64,000 bases of DNA, taken from contig NZ_CP176395.1 of NCBI RefSeq assembly GCF_046244365.1, forward strand, positions 1,302,001 through 1,366,000. Reading direction: 5' to 3'. This stretch comes from Paenibacillus_V sp046244365. GTDB taxonomy: Bacteria; Bacillota; Bacilli; Paenibacillales; NBRC-103111. Shown in pieces: positions 33,718 to 42,325 of the stretch (position 1 is its first letter; each line of letters begins with the position of its first letter). Made by a program: the position numbers and the translations under genes. A model generated the notes under the pieces. The model was not told the DNA's origin, made no database searches, and saw only the letters and a program-made list of their open reading frames with translations.

Positions 33718-34742
33718 TGACTCATACCATTGCGGCAAGGGCAAGAAAAATCCGCTTCATAACCGTCATGGCCATCATGGCGGCGCTGGTCACGACGGCT
33801 TTTATCGTCAGCATGAACACCGGCTTTATCCGGCTTTCGCCGATGGAGGTGCTCCGGACGCTGTTCGGCGGGGGCACCGAGAAGCAGGCGCTGATTCTTT
33901 TCGAATTCCGGCTGCCCCGCATCGTGATCTCCGTTCTGGTCGGCGCCGGGCTGGCGGTAGCGGGCGCTATTTTGCAGGGGCTGTCGCGCAACGGGCTGGC
34001 CGATCCGGGAATATTCGGCATCAACGCAGGAGCGGGCTTGGCCGTCGTGCTGTTCATCTCCTTCTATCCGACGAAGCAGGCGGCTCCGGTATTTATGATG
34101 CCGTTCCTTGCGCTTATCGGCGCCGGCGCTACGGCCGTGCTGATCTGCGTGCTCGCCTACAGACGGGGGCGGGGGGTAACCCCGGTACGCTTGATTTTAG
34201 TCGGTATCGCCGTCGCGGCGGGTATTTCGGCCGCGATGATCGTCTTGACGCTGCGCCTCAGTCCGGAGAACTATCAGTTCGTTTCCGTTTGGCTTGCGGG
34301 CAGCATTTGGGGCTCGAATTGGAAATTCGTCATCGCGCTGCTGCCGTGGATCGTCGTTTTGCTGCCGATCGCTTTCTATAAAGCGCGCACGCTTAACGTA
34401 TTGAATCTGGGCGACGAGATGGCCAAAGGGCTCGGGACGCCGATCGTTAAAGAGCAGCTGTCGCTGATTGCGGTCGCCATCGGGCTTGCCGGCGCATGCG
34501 TGGCAACCGGCGGCGGGATCGGCTTCGTCGGGCTGATCGGACCTCACTTGGCACGGCGGCTGGTCGGACCGCAGCACGAGTTTCTGCTGCCGGCGTCGGC
34601 GCTTGCGGGCGGCTTGCTGCTGATCGTCGCCGATACGCTGGCCAGAACCGTTGTGCAGCCATCGGAAATCCCGACGGGTATCGTGGTCGCTATAATCGGC
34701 GCGCCATATTTCCTTTACTTGCTGGCCAAATCGAAAGCCTGA
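33717..34742 (+). CDS. Iron-siderophore ABC transporter permease (FecCD family)
   Basis: 341-aa second FecCD permease. The landmarks FEFRLPRIVISVLVGAGLAV, GLSRNGLADPGIFGINAGAG and GGGIGFVGLIGPHLARRLVG line up with those of the first permease, showing the usual paralogous pair. ATG 33717 overlaps the preceding stop (TAATG) and follows AAAGGAGG. It is followed 24 bases later by the binding-protein gene. No ATPase gene is present in the operon. Confidence 0.94.
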   Translation: MTHTIAARARKIRFITVMAIMAALVTTAFIVSMNTGFIRLSPMEVLRTLFGGGTEKQALILFEFRLPRIVISVLVGAGLAVAGAILQGLSRNGLADPGIFGINAGAGLAVVLFISFYPTKQAAPVFMMPFLALIGAGATAVLICVLAYRRGRGVTPVRLILVGIAVAAGISAAMIVLTLRLSPENYQFVSVWLAGSIWGSNWKFVIALLPWIVVLLPIAFYKARTLNVLNLGDEMAKGLGTPIVKEQLSLIAVAIGLAGACVATGGGIGFVGLIGPHLARRLVGPQHEFLLPASALAGGLLLIVADTLARTVVQPSEIPTGIVVAIIGAPYFLYLLAKSKA

Positions 34743-34766
34743 CGAATGAGTAAGAGGAGGGGCTCC

Positions 34767-35738
34767 ATGAAAACGAAAGGAATGGACAATATGACAAGAC
34801 ATCAAGCTTTTTTGTGGATAGGCATTCTGGCTGTTATTTTGACGCTGGCCGGCTGCGGGGGGAAGAAGGACGATAAGGCCGCTGCCGGCGGTTCCGCCGA
34901 GACTTCTACCCGCACGTACAAGCATGCCATGGGCGAGACGGTCATTCCGGCGAAGCCTCAGAAGGTGGTTACGCTGCAGTATGTCAGCCAAATGCTTTCC
35001 GTCGGCTTGAAGCCGATCGCCGCGCCCGATCATGTATTGGAAGATATGGGCGACGCGGTCAAGGGCATCGAGAGCCTCGGGAACGCAGAGAACGTGAACT
35101 TCGAGAAAATTTTACAGCTTCAGCCCGATCTGATTATTGCCGGGGACGCCGAGCAGGACGTTTATGACAAGCTGAGCAAAATCGCGCCGACCGTAGTCGT
35201 GCCGTGGATGAATTACGACGTGTCGGGTCATGTGAAAGTGATCGGCGATATTCTGAATCGCCAGAAAGAAGCCGAAGCTTGGCAAAAGGCGTTCGATGCG
35301 AAAGTTCAGGAAGCCAAGAAGCAGATCGAGGGAAAAATCGGACAAGGCAAAACGTTCGCCATTTACAACATCCGGCCTAAAGAGATTTATGTGTACGGCG
35401 TAAGGAATTTAGGATTTACGATCTATAAAGCGCTAGGGCTGACGCCGCCGGAGCCCGTGAAGAAGGAAATCGAGAAGGATCCGAATTTCTGGGCGAAGCC
35501 GGTTTCGCTGGAGGTACTGCCCGAATATTCGGCTGATTATTTGCTCGTTGCGACATTCCTGGACGACGACTCGAAGAAAAACCTGGAGAGCATCAAGAAG
35601 AGCGCGCTATGGGCCAATTTGCCGGCCGTTAAAAACAATCATGTGTACGAGCTGGATCTGAATCGCTGGTTCGGTTACACGCCGCACGATATCCAGAATC
35701 AGCTGGACGATGCCGTAAAGCTTCTGTCCAAGCCATAA
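34767..35738 (+). CDS. Iron-siderophore substrate-binding lipoprotein
   Basis: 323-aa family-8 (FhuD/FeuA-like) binding protein. The signal peptide ends in the lipobox LAGC (Cys at about 29), anchoring it to the membrane. The mature part shows the two-lobe pattern with VTLQYVSQMLSVGLKPIAAP, EKILQLQPDLIIAGDAEQDV and a C-terminal YTPHDIQNQLDD. ATG 34767 is chosen because AAGAGGAGGGG lies just before it. The substrate class (catecholate or hydroxamate) cannot be decided by eye. Regulation by the Fur box upstream of the operon is clear. A terminator follows directly. Confidence 0.93.
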   Translation: MKTKGMDNMTRHQAFLWIGILAVILTLAGCGGKKDDKAAAGGSAETSTRTYKHAMGETVIPAKPQKVVTLQYVSQMLSVGLKPIAAPDHVLEDMGDAVKGIESLGNAENVNFEKILQLQPDLIIAGDAEQDVYDKLSKIAPTVVVPWMNYDVSGHVKVIGDILNRQKEAEAWQKAFDAKVQEAKKQIEGKIGQGKTFAIYNIRPKEIYVYGVRNLGFTIYKALGLTPPEPVKKEIEKDPNFWAKPVSLEVLPEYSADYLLVATFLDDDSKKNLESIKKSALWANLPAVKNNHVYELDLNRWFGYTPHDIQNQLDDAVKLLSKP

Positions 35739-35743
35739 GAAAA

Positions 35744-35790
35744 AAGCCGCAAGCTGCGCATGGCGCCGTTTGCGGCTTCTTTCTTTTTTG
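35744..35790. terminator. Rho-independent terminator, probably bidirectional
   Basis: AAGCCGCAA (35744-35752) pairs with TTGCGGCTT (35770-35778) with flanking A-run and TCTTTCTTTTTT. It separates the siderophore operon from the convergent WYL gene. Confidence 0.85.
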
Positions 35791-35823
35791 TTTGTGCGGC
35801 CGTAAAGGGCAAGCGGCAGGCTT

Positions 35824-36744
35824 TCACCCGTACTCGGCTGCGACCTTAAGCGCTAAGGCTTTAAGCCGGGAGCGGATATGGTCGGGCTCGATCACTTTGA
35901 GATCGGTGCCGAAGCTAAGAAGCTGGTTAATGATCCACGCTTCATCCGGAAATTCGGCTTGCACGAGGAGCGTTCCATCCGCTTGAGGCTCGATATGTTT
36001 GGTATAGTTTTCGAGCCTTCCCCGCGCGGCAGGCGAAATGCGCAGTGTAATCGGGATTTGAGGACTGCGCGATTCCCATTGATCGAGAGGTACGGGCGGG
36101 TTGGGGCGCCGCTCGAACGTCTCGAGCTCGATCCGCAGATCCTGGATTCTGGACAAGCGGAACGTCCGGAAGTCATTGCGGAGCCTGCAATATCCGTACA
36201 CATACCACGATACCCATTTCAGCGCGAGCCCCATCGGCTCCAGGATCCGTTCGGTCGATTGTCCGACGGAGCTCATATACCCGAAGCGGACCACGTTGTT
36301 ATTTTTGACCGCTTGCCGCAGAGCGGCGAATATTTCCTTCTCGGCGTTGCCGTTCCGCCAAGGATTAATGTCGATGACGAGTCTCTCCGAAGCCTCGTCC
36401 GTTTGCCGTTTCTCCGTCCGGGCGACCATCGCGCCGACCTTCTCGAGCAAGCCCCCCATTTCCTGCTCGCCAAGAGCGCTTTGAATGCCTTTCAGCGACG
36501 TTACAAGCGAGGAAAGCTCGCCGAATGACAGGAATTGGCGATCCAGCCTGTAGTGCTCCATGATTTCGTAGCCGCCCGAGGAGCCGTCGTAGGACACGAT
36601 CGGGATACCTGCCTGATTGAGCGCCTCCATATCGCGATAGACGGTCCGTAAGGACACCTCGAAGCGCTCCGCCAATTCTTTGCCGCTCACTCTTTTCCGG
36701 TTCAAGAGCAGCATGGTGATCGCCAACAGCCGATCCAGCTTCAT
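35824..36744 (-). CDS. YafY-type HTH-WYL transcriptional regulator
   Basis: 306 aa with an N-terminal HTH_11 domain (1-60: RLLAITMLLLNRKRVSGKEL, then FEVSLRTVYRDMEALNQAG), a WYL domain (about 130-220, with KWVSWYVYGYCRLRNDFRTF and LSRIQDL) and a C-terminal WCX extension to residue 306. WYL proteins sense nucleic acid or nucleotide ligands or act as ordinary regulators; the target here is unknown. ATG 36744 follows GGGGGAG, so the longer in-frame extension upstream is rejected. It is a single gene between the siderophore operon and the PAP2-type gene. Confidence 0.92.
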   Translation of the reverse strand: MKLDRLLAITMLLLNRKRVSGKELAERFEVSLRTVYRDMEALNQAGIPIVSYDGSSGGYEIMEHYRLDRQFLSFGELSSLVTSLKGIQSALGEQEMGGLLEKVGAMVARTEKRQTDEASERLVIDINPWRNGNAEKEIFAALRQAVKNNNVVRFGYMSSVGQSTERILEPMGLALKWVSWYVYGYCRLRNDFRTFRLSRIQDLRIELETFERRPNPPVPLDQWESRSPQIPITLRISPAARGRLENYTKHIEPQADGTLLVQAEFPDEAWIINQLLSFGTDLKVIEPDHIRSRLKALALKVAAEYG

Positions 36745-36880
36745 CGTTTCTCCCCCGTTTGAAATCCTCGCGATCCGGCATTGCCTTGAAGACCGGACCG
36801 TTTCCGTTTTCAACCAGTATACCACGAATAGCCGAATATCGTTTCCGCGCGGTTGATAAGCTGCGAGCGTTCCGCCCCTC

Positions 36881-37573
36881 TTAAGCGGATAGCTTCCGGG
36901 AAGAAGACGGCAGCGGCGATTTGTCTTGTACGGCGTTATCGGACCGGAGCTTGCGAGCTGCGTAGGCCCCCGTGAATAATCCGAAAAGCGGGAAAAGCAG
37001 TTCCACCAAAACGATGGCGCCGACCGCGTCCATAATGACATGCTGCTTGATCAGCAGCGTCGATGCGATAATCGCCCAGCTGAAAAATCCTACGGATGCC
37101 CGCGTCAGCAAACCGAAATTGCGGCTTGCCGTTACGCCCTTGATCATCAAATAGCTGGTAAGGACGTGGATGCTCGGGAAGCAGTTATAGGGTTGATCGG
37201 TCGAGTAGATGAACCGGACCAAACCTTCGAAGAACCCGTTTTCCGTAATGGCGGCCCGCGGAACCGTCGTTTGATAAACGGCATAAGTCGCGTAGGAGAC
37301 GAGCAATCCGGCGCATAGCGTGAGCAGCGTACGGTAGTAATTTTGTCGGTTCTTGAAGAAAAATACGAACATCATGCCGAAAACGAACGGGTACCAAAGC
37401 AAGTACGGAACGGCAAAAGCCGGGATAAACGGGATCATGGCGTCCAAATCGGTAGCGAGGCTGCCGGCGCCGTTATTTCCGTGATTCAACACGCCGTAAA
37501 AAAGGTTTAAAACCGGAATGGCAAGCATCCAGAGCAGCGGCTTATTGGCCGAAAGTTTGTATTTCACGACCAT
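36881..37573 (-). CDS. PAP2-superfamily integral membrane protein
   Basis: 230-aa membrane protein with about six hydrophobic segments. It carries the phosphatase/phosphotransferase signatures of the PAP2 C-type (Aur1-like) group: CFPSIHVLTSYL, containing the PSxH catalytic histidine, and QHVIMDAVGAI with the second histidine and Asp. Family members hydrolyse or transfer phospholipid or isoprenyl phosphate head groups at the outer membrane face. The usual N-terminal KxxxxxxRP motif is not obvious. ATG 37573 follows AAAGGGGG, giving MVVKYKLSANK. The substrate is unknown. It is divergent from the nanE operon. Confidence 0.85.
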   Translation of the reverse strand: MVVKYKLSANKPLLWMLAIPVLNLFYGVLNHGNNGAGSLATDLDAMIPFIPAFAVPYLLWYPFVFGMMFVFFFKNRQNYYRTLLTLCAGLLVSYATYAVYQTTVPRAAITENGFFEGLVRFIYSTDQPYNCFPSIHVLTSYLMIKGVTASRNFGLLTRASVGFFSWAIIASTLLIKQHVIMDAVGAIVLVELLFPLFGLFTGAYAARKLRSDNAVQDKSPLPSSSRKLSA

Positions 37574-37797
37574 GCCCCCTTTTGCAGCCCGTTCGGGTAA
37601 ATCTTCTTCATGACATCCCTCACCCTTCGTTTCAACGTTTATGGATTCATTGTAGCGGCGGACGCAGGGAGGGGAAACGGACCGGCGGCGGTGCCGAAGA
37701 CTGGACTTAAGGCGGGTTAAGCCAAACCGGGTATACGGCTTCCCGGTTCGGTATTTCCCAAGCCTCAACCGTTGAATTAGCCGCTTGCAAGTCAATG

Positions 37798-37870
37798 TCG
37801 AAAAAATATTTTTCTATATATTAATTATCGAAAAAATATTCTTGCCAAATATTCCCCGCCCACTTATACT
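37798..37870 (+). promoter_or_regulatory. nanE operon promoter with RpiR/MurR-like operators
   Basis: TTGCCA (37842-37847), 17 bases, TATACT (37865-37870). Upstream, TCGAAAAAATATT occurs twice, exactly 30 bases apart (37798 and 37828). The first extends to the palindrome GAAAAA-ATA-TTTTTC (37800-37814) and the second is imperfect. CAAATATTCC also occurs twice (around 37846 and 37877). The palindrome type resembles RpiR/MurR-family amino-sugar operators. Confidence 0.7.
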
Positions 37871-37925
37871 GAAGTCAAATATTCCAAACCAGCCGGAAGG
37901 TAATGGAAAAGGAGAGGTGAACGCA

Positions 37926-38597
37926 ATGATCGCATCCATGAAAAACAAGCTGATCGTGTCGTGTCAAGCATGGGAGGGGACCCCGTTCTACGGCGATCCC
38001 CGTATGATGCGGGCGATGGCGGAAAGCGCGCTGATGGCGAACGCAGGAGGCATTCGCGCCAACGGGGCGGACGATATCCGGGAAATCAAGAAGACGGTCC
38101 CTCTGCCGATGATCGGCATATACAAGGGGCTCGACAAGCGCGGGATCCGCATCATTACGCCTGACTTCGAAAGCGCCAAACGATTGGTCGACGCCGGCTC
38201 CGATATTGTGGCGATCGACGCCACGTTCGATGCGAGAAGCGACGAGACGGAGCTGCTCGAGCTCATTCAAGCGATTCGCGGCGACCTAGGCGTACCCGTT
38301 ATGGCAGACATATCGAACGAGGAGGACGCGGTGCGTGCGGCGCGCTGCGGAGCGGATATCGTCGCGACGACGATGGCGGGGTATACCTCGTATACCTTGA
38401 AGACGGTAGGGCCTGACCTGGATTTGATCGAACGGCTAGTGCAAGCGGTAGACGTTCCGGTGATCGGGGAAGGCCGTTTCGCCAAACCCGAGGAGGTGCA
38501 TGAGGCGATCCGCATCCGCGGCGCTCACAGTGTCGTGGTCGGCACGTCGATAACGGCTCCTTGGGAAGTGGCGGCACGGTTCGTACGGGCGATTTAG
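37926..38597 (+). CDS. nanE: N-acetylmannosamine-6-phosphate 2-epimerase
   Basis: 223-aa TIM-barrel enzyme that converts N-acetylmannosamine-6-phosphate to N-acetylglucosamine-6-phosphate in the cytoplasm. Visible family landmarks are IVSCQAWEGTPFYG, GGIRANGADDIREIKK, PMIGIYK, IVAIDATFDAR, VMADISNEEDAVRAARCGAD and the phosphate loop VIGEGRFAKPEE. Length is normal. ATG 37926 follows AAGGAGAGGTGA. It is the first gene of the large glycan locus and is followed by a sugar kinase 32 bases later. No sialic-acid lyase (nanA) is nearby, so the ManNAc probably does not come from sialic acid. Confidence 0.93.
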   Translation: MIASMKNKLIVSCQAWEGTPFYGDPRMMRAMAESALMANAGGIRANGADDIREIKKTVPLPMIGIYKGLDKRGIRIITPDFESAKRLVDAGSDIVAIDATFDARSDETELLELIQAIRGDLGVPVMADISNEEDAVRAARCGADIVATTMAGYTSYTLKTVGPDLDLIERLVQAVDVPVIGEGRFAKPEEVHEAIRIRGAHSVVVGTSITAPWEVAARFVRAI

Positions 38598-38629
38598 CAT
38601 AGCGACAGAACATACAGCGGAGGGATACC

Positions 38630-39610
38630 ATGTATTTGCTTGGGATAGACGGCGGTCAAACGTCGACCAAATCGTGTCTGTACGATCAGGAAACCGGAGT
38701 GTGTCTGCTCGCGAGCGGCCCTCCGATCGACCACATGCTGACCTTGAACGGGCAAATCAAGTCCAAGCAAGGCATACAGCTGTCGCTCCAGAAGCTGCTT
38801 GAGCAGGCGGCTCTGATCAAAACGGTCGAGATGGCGTTCGTCAGCATCAGCGGCGTTCACAAAGAGCATGAAGAGATGATCAAAAGCTGGATTCAGGAAT
38901 GCATCCATGTCGATCGCTTTCTCGTCGAGGGTGACGTCAAAGCCAATTTGGCCGGCGCTTCCGCGGGGAAGAACGACGGGGTGTTGATTATAGCGGGGGG
39001 TGGTAGCATAGGATATTGCTTCAACGGTGAGAACGAATTCGTCGCCGGCGGATACGGGCATATTCTTGGCGACGAAGGAAGCGCTTACTGGATTGGACTG
39101 CAGGCGATCAAGTCGGGCATCCATTACAGTGACGGACGCGGGCCGTTTACGGTATTGCATGACCGCATTCTCGATCAATTCCGCGAAACGTCGTTCTGGG
39201 GCGTCAAAAAGCAGCTGCACGCTGACAAAATTCAGCGGAGCGACATAGCGGACCTGGCTATGCTCGTGGAAAGGGCCGCTGGAGAAGGCGACGCCGTCGC
39301 GCAATCGATTCTTCGGCAAGCGGGAGCGGAGCTCGGACAGCTGGCTATTTCCGTGCTGCGGCAAATAGCCGAACAGCCGGGAGCATCGGCGGTGCGCAAG
39401 GTGTATCCGACAGGCGGGGTTTTTCAATCGACGAACTGGGTACGGCGCAGCTTGACCGAAGTGCTTCACGTTTACGACCCGTCGCTTGAAGTGTGCACGC
39501 CCAGTTACTCGCCGGTTATCGGCACGCTTATTTTGTCGGCGCAGGCATTAGGGAGAACCATCCAACTGGGGAATGTGGAAGAAGCGGTAAAGGGAGGGCA
39601 TGCTTCATAG
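38630..39610 (+). CDS. BadF/BadG-type N-acetylhexosamine kinase
   Basis: 326-aa sugar kinase of the ASKHA fold, like eukaryotic-type GlcNAc kinase (NagK). Phosphate loop 1 is LLGIDGGQTSTKSCLYD and phosphate loop 2 is LIIAGGGSIGYCF. The characteristic segment AGGYGHILGDEGSAYWIG and the adenosine motif near VYPTGGVFQS are also present. Placed directly after nanE, it most likely phosphorylates ManNAc or GlcNAc released in the cytoplasm, feeding the epimerase. This would replace the ROK-type ManNAc kinase of classical operons. ATG 38630 follows GGAGG at the usual distance. The ATPase residues appear intact. Confidence 0.9.
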   Translation: MYLLGIDGGQTSTKSCLYDQETGVCLLASGPPIDHMLTLNGQIKSKQGIQLSLQKLLEQAALIKTVEMAFVSISGVHKEHEEMIKSWIQECIHVDRFLVEGDVKANLAGASAGKNDGVLIIAGGGSIGYCFNGENEFVAGGYGHILGDEGSAYWIGLQAIKSGIHYSDGRGPFTVLHDRILDQFRETSFWGVKKQLHADKIQRSDIADLAMLVERAAGEGDAVAQSILRQAGAELGQLAISVLRQIAEQPGASAVRKVYPTGGVFQSTNWVRRSLTEVLHVYDPSLEVCTPSYSPVIGTLILSAQALGRTIQLGNVEEAVKGGHAS

Positions 39611-39647
39611 CTAGGATAAGTCTACCATGCCGAAGGAGGTCCTATCA

Positions 39648-40733
39648 ATGACGGACTATAGAGCGCCGGACGCCAGCAGGGCGGAGAAAGGAAGCTACGC
39701 TTTCTATGAAGATATCCTTCAAGGGGAAGCCGGCTGGATCGCCGGTCTGCAGTTTGAAAGCGGTGCCATTCCGACATATGGCGCTCCGGTTGATCGCTAT
39801 GGCGGCAAATATAGAGTCGTTCCGTATTTCACGCATCTCGCTTTGCTCGGGCTGCTGGAACGGCCGGAGCATGCGCCTGTCGTCCGAGGCTATATGGACT
39901 GGTACTTCGCCCATCTGAACCGTTCGTCGGCGGAAACGGCCCCCGACGGCTCGGTTTACGATTACACGGTCGAAACGGACCGGTTGACCGAAACCGCAAC
40001 AGGCGATTTCGACTCGACCGACTCGTACGCTTCGACATTCCTGAACGTGCTTCGCAAATATGCGGTTACGACGGGCGACATTGCCTATTTGCAGGCGCAC
40101 CGAGACGATATCGCGCTGATAGCGGGGGCGATGATCGCTACGAAGCAGGAAGACGGATTGACATGGGCGAAGCCGGATCACCGGGTCAAATACTTGATGG
40201 ACAACGCCGAGGTGTATGAAGGCTTAGGCGATATGGAATGGATCAGCGGCGCCGTATACGGCGACGAGGAAGAGGCGGCTGTTTATCGGCGGCATAAAGA
40301 GGAAGTGCTCGCAGGCATTCAAGGCGAGCTTTGGAACGAGTCGAAGCAAGCTTACGCCTATGCGAAAGCCGAAGACGGTTCGCTGCTGCAGCCGGACTGG
40401 GACCGCTTCTACCCCGACGCGACAGCCCAGCTGTTCCCGGTCTGGACGGGGGTGCTTGCGCCTGACAGCGGGCGGGCTCGGCATTTATACGATACGTTCA
40501 ACTCGCACCATTCCGGATGGCCGGAGCTGCGCATAAGGGATTCGTTCCCGTGGGCGCTTCTCGCGTATACGGCGGCAATCATGCGAGACCGCGACAGAAG
40601 CGACCTTTTTCTCCAATCGGTTAAAGCTGCGTATGCCGACCGCGGCCGGCCATGGCCGTGGTATGTGATGGAAAGCGGCGTCACGATGCTTACGGCGGCG
40701 CGGCTGCAGAGTCTTACGGATGACGTTCTGTAA
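39648..40733 (+). CDS. Cytoplasmic alpha-barrel protein, putative glycosidase
   Basis: 361 aa, no signal peptide. Repeated helical hairpins (WIAGLQ, VPYFTHLALLGLLERPE, YASTFLNVLRKYAVTTGD, DNAEVYEGLGDMEWISGAV, LFPVWTGVLAPDSGRARHLY, FPWALLAYTAAIM) suggest an (alpha/alpha)6 barrel as in GH8, GH15, GH88 or GH105. I recognise no named family. Conserved acidic residues in TGDFDSTDSYAS and in YLMDNAEVYEG are candidates for catalysis. It is about 70% identical, by eye over long stretches, to the first half of the secreted 1034-aa protein at the end of the locus. ATG 39648 follows GAAGGAGG. It would act on sugars already imported. The glycosidase role is inference. Confidence 0.85.
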   Translation: MTDYRAPDASRAEKGSYAFYEDILQGEAGWIAGLQFESGAIPTYGAPVDRYGGKYRVVPYFTHLALLGLLERPEHAPVVRGYMDWYFAHLNRSSAETAPDGSVYDYTVETDRLTETATGDFDSTDSYASTFLNVLRKYAVTTGDIAYLQAHRDDIALIAGAMIATKQEDGLTWAKPDHRVKYLMDNAEVYEGLGDMEWISGAVYGDEEEAAVYRRHKEEVLAGIQGELWNESKQAYAYAKAEDGSLLQPDWDRFYPDATAQLFPVWTGVLAPDSGRARHLYDTFNSHHSGWPELRIRDSFPWALLAYTAAIMRDRDRSDLFLQSVKAAYADRGRPWPWYVMESGVTMLTAARLQSLTDDVL

Positions 40734-40758
40734 TTTTCACTAATGGGGAGGGTTTATT

Positions 40759-42204
40759 TTGAAAGCTAAGAAACGGATGTCCATACCGTTGTCTCTCGTC
40801 CTTGTCTCAACGTTATTCGCCGGCTGTACCGGCAATTCGGCATCGCCGGCGAGCAGCTCGAATTCGCCGAAGCCTTCCGCGGACGCCAAGCCGGCGACGT
40901 CAGCCCCTTCAGCCGCGGCAGCCGACAATGGTCTCATTCCCGACGTCAAGGGAGAGCTTTCGACGCTGGTCGTGCTCGGCCAATTGAACGGGACGGATCC
41001 GGATCTGGGAGGCGTCTACGATTATTTCAAAAAATATTATCCCGACTTGAAGCTGAAGCAGCAGGACATTGCGCATGAGGAATATGCCCCGGAAACGCTC
41101 ACGAAAGCGATTGCCGCAGGAAATACGCCCGACGTTTACGTCACCGTGCCGGGCGATATCCCGGATTTGATCAGCAAGAAATATATCGAGCCGCTCGACA
41201 GCTTGCTCAAGGCGGAGCCGAACTACGTCAAGACGCTCAATACCGCGGCAATGGACGTGAACAAGATAGGCGGCAAAACGTACGGCGTCACATGGATGAC
41301 GCTGCCGCAGACGTGGATGATCAACACCGACCTGTTCGAAAAAATGGGCGTGCCGGTGCCGACGGACGACTGGACGATCGACGACTTCATCGCCATCAAT
41401 AAGAAAATGGTCGATAAGGCGAACGGAATTACCGGCTCCAATCCGAACGTCAAGGACCCGTGGGTGCTGTATTCGTTCCTTGAAGCCTATGGGGTGAAAG
41501 GGGTCAAAACCGTCGACAACAAACCGGTTTCGAGCTTCGCCGAAGACCCGAACGCGATCAAGGCGCTGGAAAAATGGATCGAGTATACGTCCAAGAGCAG
41601 CATCGCCTTCACGGATCAAGAAATGACCAAATTCGGCCTCAATGATCCGTGGTCCGCCTATTGGTATAAAGGGCATGCGGGCATGGTGCCCTGGTCGCTT
41701 TGGGGGCAGCCGTATAACGCCGATACCAAGAAGAATGCATTCAACTGGACGGTCGTCCGCCAGCCCAAAGGTCCGGGCGGCAGGGCGGCGATCGCTTATG
41801 GCATCACGATGGCGATCTTCCCGACCTCGCAGAAAAAAGAGCTGGCGATGAAATATATCCAAATCGTCACCAGCAAGCATTTCTATGAAAATGCCAGGAT
41901 CAAGGATCCGAAAACCGGCAAATTGAGCCCGCTTACGCTCAGCCCGAACGAGCCGGTATTCCCGATCGGCATTCCGGCGATCAACGTGAAGTTTCAGACG
42001 ACGAAGGACAATCAGGCGGCGCTCGACGGCTTCGTCAGAGCGATGCAGGACGGCAAAATCGCCGACTACGGCGGTTTTGGCCAGACTGCGCTCAATGAAA
42101 TGACCGCCAAACTCCCGGACGTCGCGGCAGGCAAAGTGCAAATTCCCGATATGCTGAAAGAGCTGGATCAGGTGTTGAACACCAAATATTACAACGCGAA
42201 ATAA
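40759..42204 (+). CDS. Sugar ABC transporter substrate-binding lipoprotein
   Basis: 481-aa family-1 extracellular binding protein. TTG 40759 starts the frame behind GGGGAGGG. The signal peptide ends in a lipobox (LFAGC, Cys about 22), followed by a long Ser/Pro/Ala linker (25-55) before the binding domain (VVLGQLNGTDPDLGGVYDYF, then GNTPDVYVTVPGDIPDLIS). MsmE/UgpB-like binding proteins of this size import oligosaccharides. It stands just before the single ATPase gene. A stem-loop lies between the two genes, which may favour higher expression of the binding protein. Confidence 0.92.
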   Translation: MKAKKRMSIPLSLVLVSTLFAGCTGNSASPASSSNSPKPSADAKPATSAPSAAAADNGLIPDVKGELSTLVVLGQLNGTDPDLGGVYDYFKKYYPDLKLKQQDIAHEEYAPETLTKAIAAGNTPDVYVTVPGDIPDLISKKYIEPLDSLLKAEPNYVKTLNTAAMDVNKIGGKTYGVTWMTLPQTWMINTDLFEKMGVPVPTDDWTIDDFIAINKKMVDKANGITGSNPNVKDPWVLYSFLEAYGVKGVKTVDNKPVSSFAEDPNAIKALEKWIEYTSKSSIAFTDQEMTKFGLNDPWSAYWYKGHAGMVPWSLWGQPYNADTKKNAFNWTVVRQPKGPGGRAAIAYGITMAIFPTSQKKELAMKYIQIVTSKHFYENARIKDPKTGKLSPLTLSPNEPVFPIGIPAINVKFQTTKDNQAALDGFVRAMQDGKIADYGGFGQTALNEMTAKLPDVAAGKVQIPDMLKELDQVLNTKYYNAK

Positions 42205-42218
42205 AGGCTGTCCCTCTC

Positions 42219-42259
42219 GCATGAAGCGGGCCGATGGAATACGGCGGTCCGTTTCATGC
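42219..42259 (+). other. Intercistronic stem-loop
   Basis: GCATGAAGCGGGCC (42219-42232) pairs with GGTCCGTTTCATGC (42246-42259), with two G-U pairs, around a 13-base loop. No T-run follows, so it is a candidate RNA-stabilising or attenuating structure rather than a full terminator. Confidence 0.65.
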
Positions 42260-42325
42260 TTCAAGCTTCATGCAAGCGCCCGCGCAGAGCAGCGGTTCAA
42301 CGATATGGACAAAGGGGAGAGAACG

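Noticed and set aside
37926..39610. Sialic acid (nan) catabolic operon
   Set aside because: Only nanE is present; nanA, a ROK-type nanK, sialidase and a sialic-acid transporter were not found.
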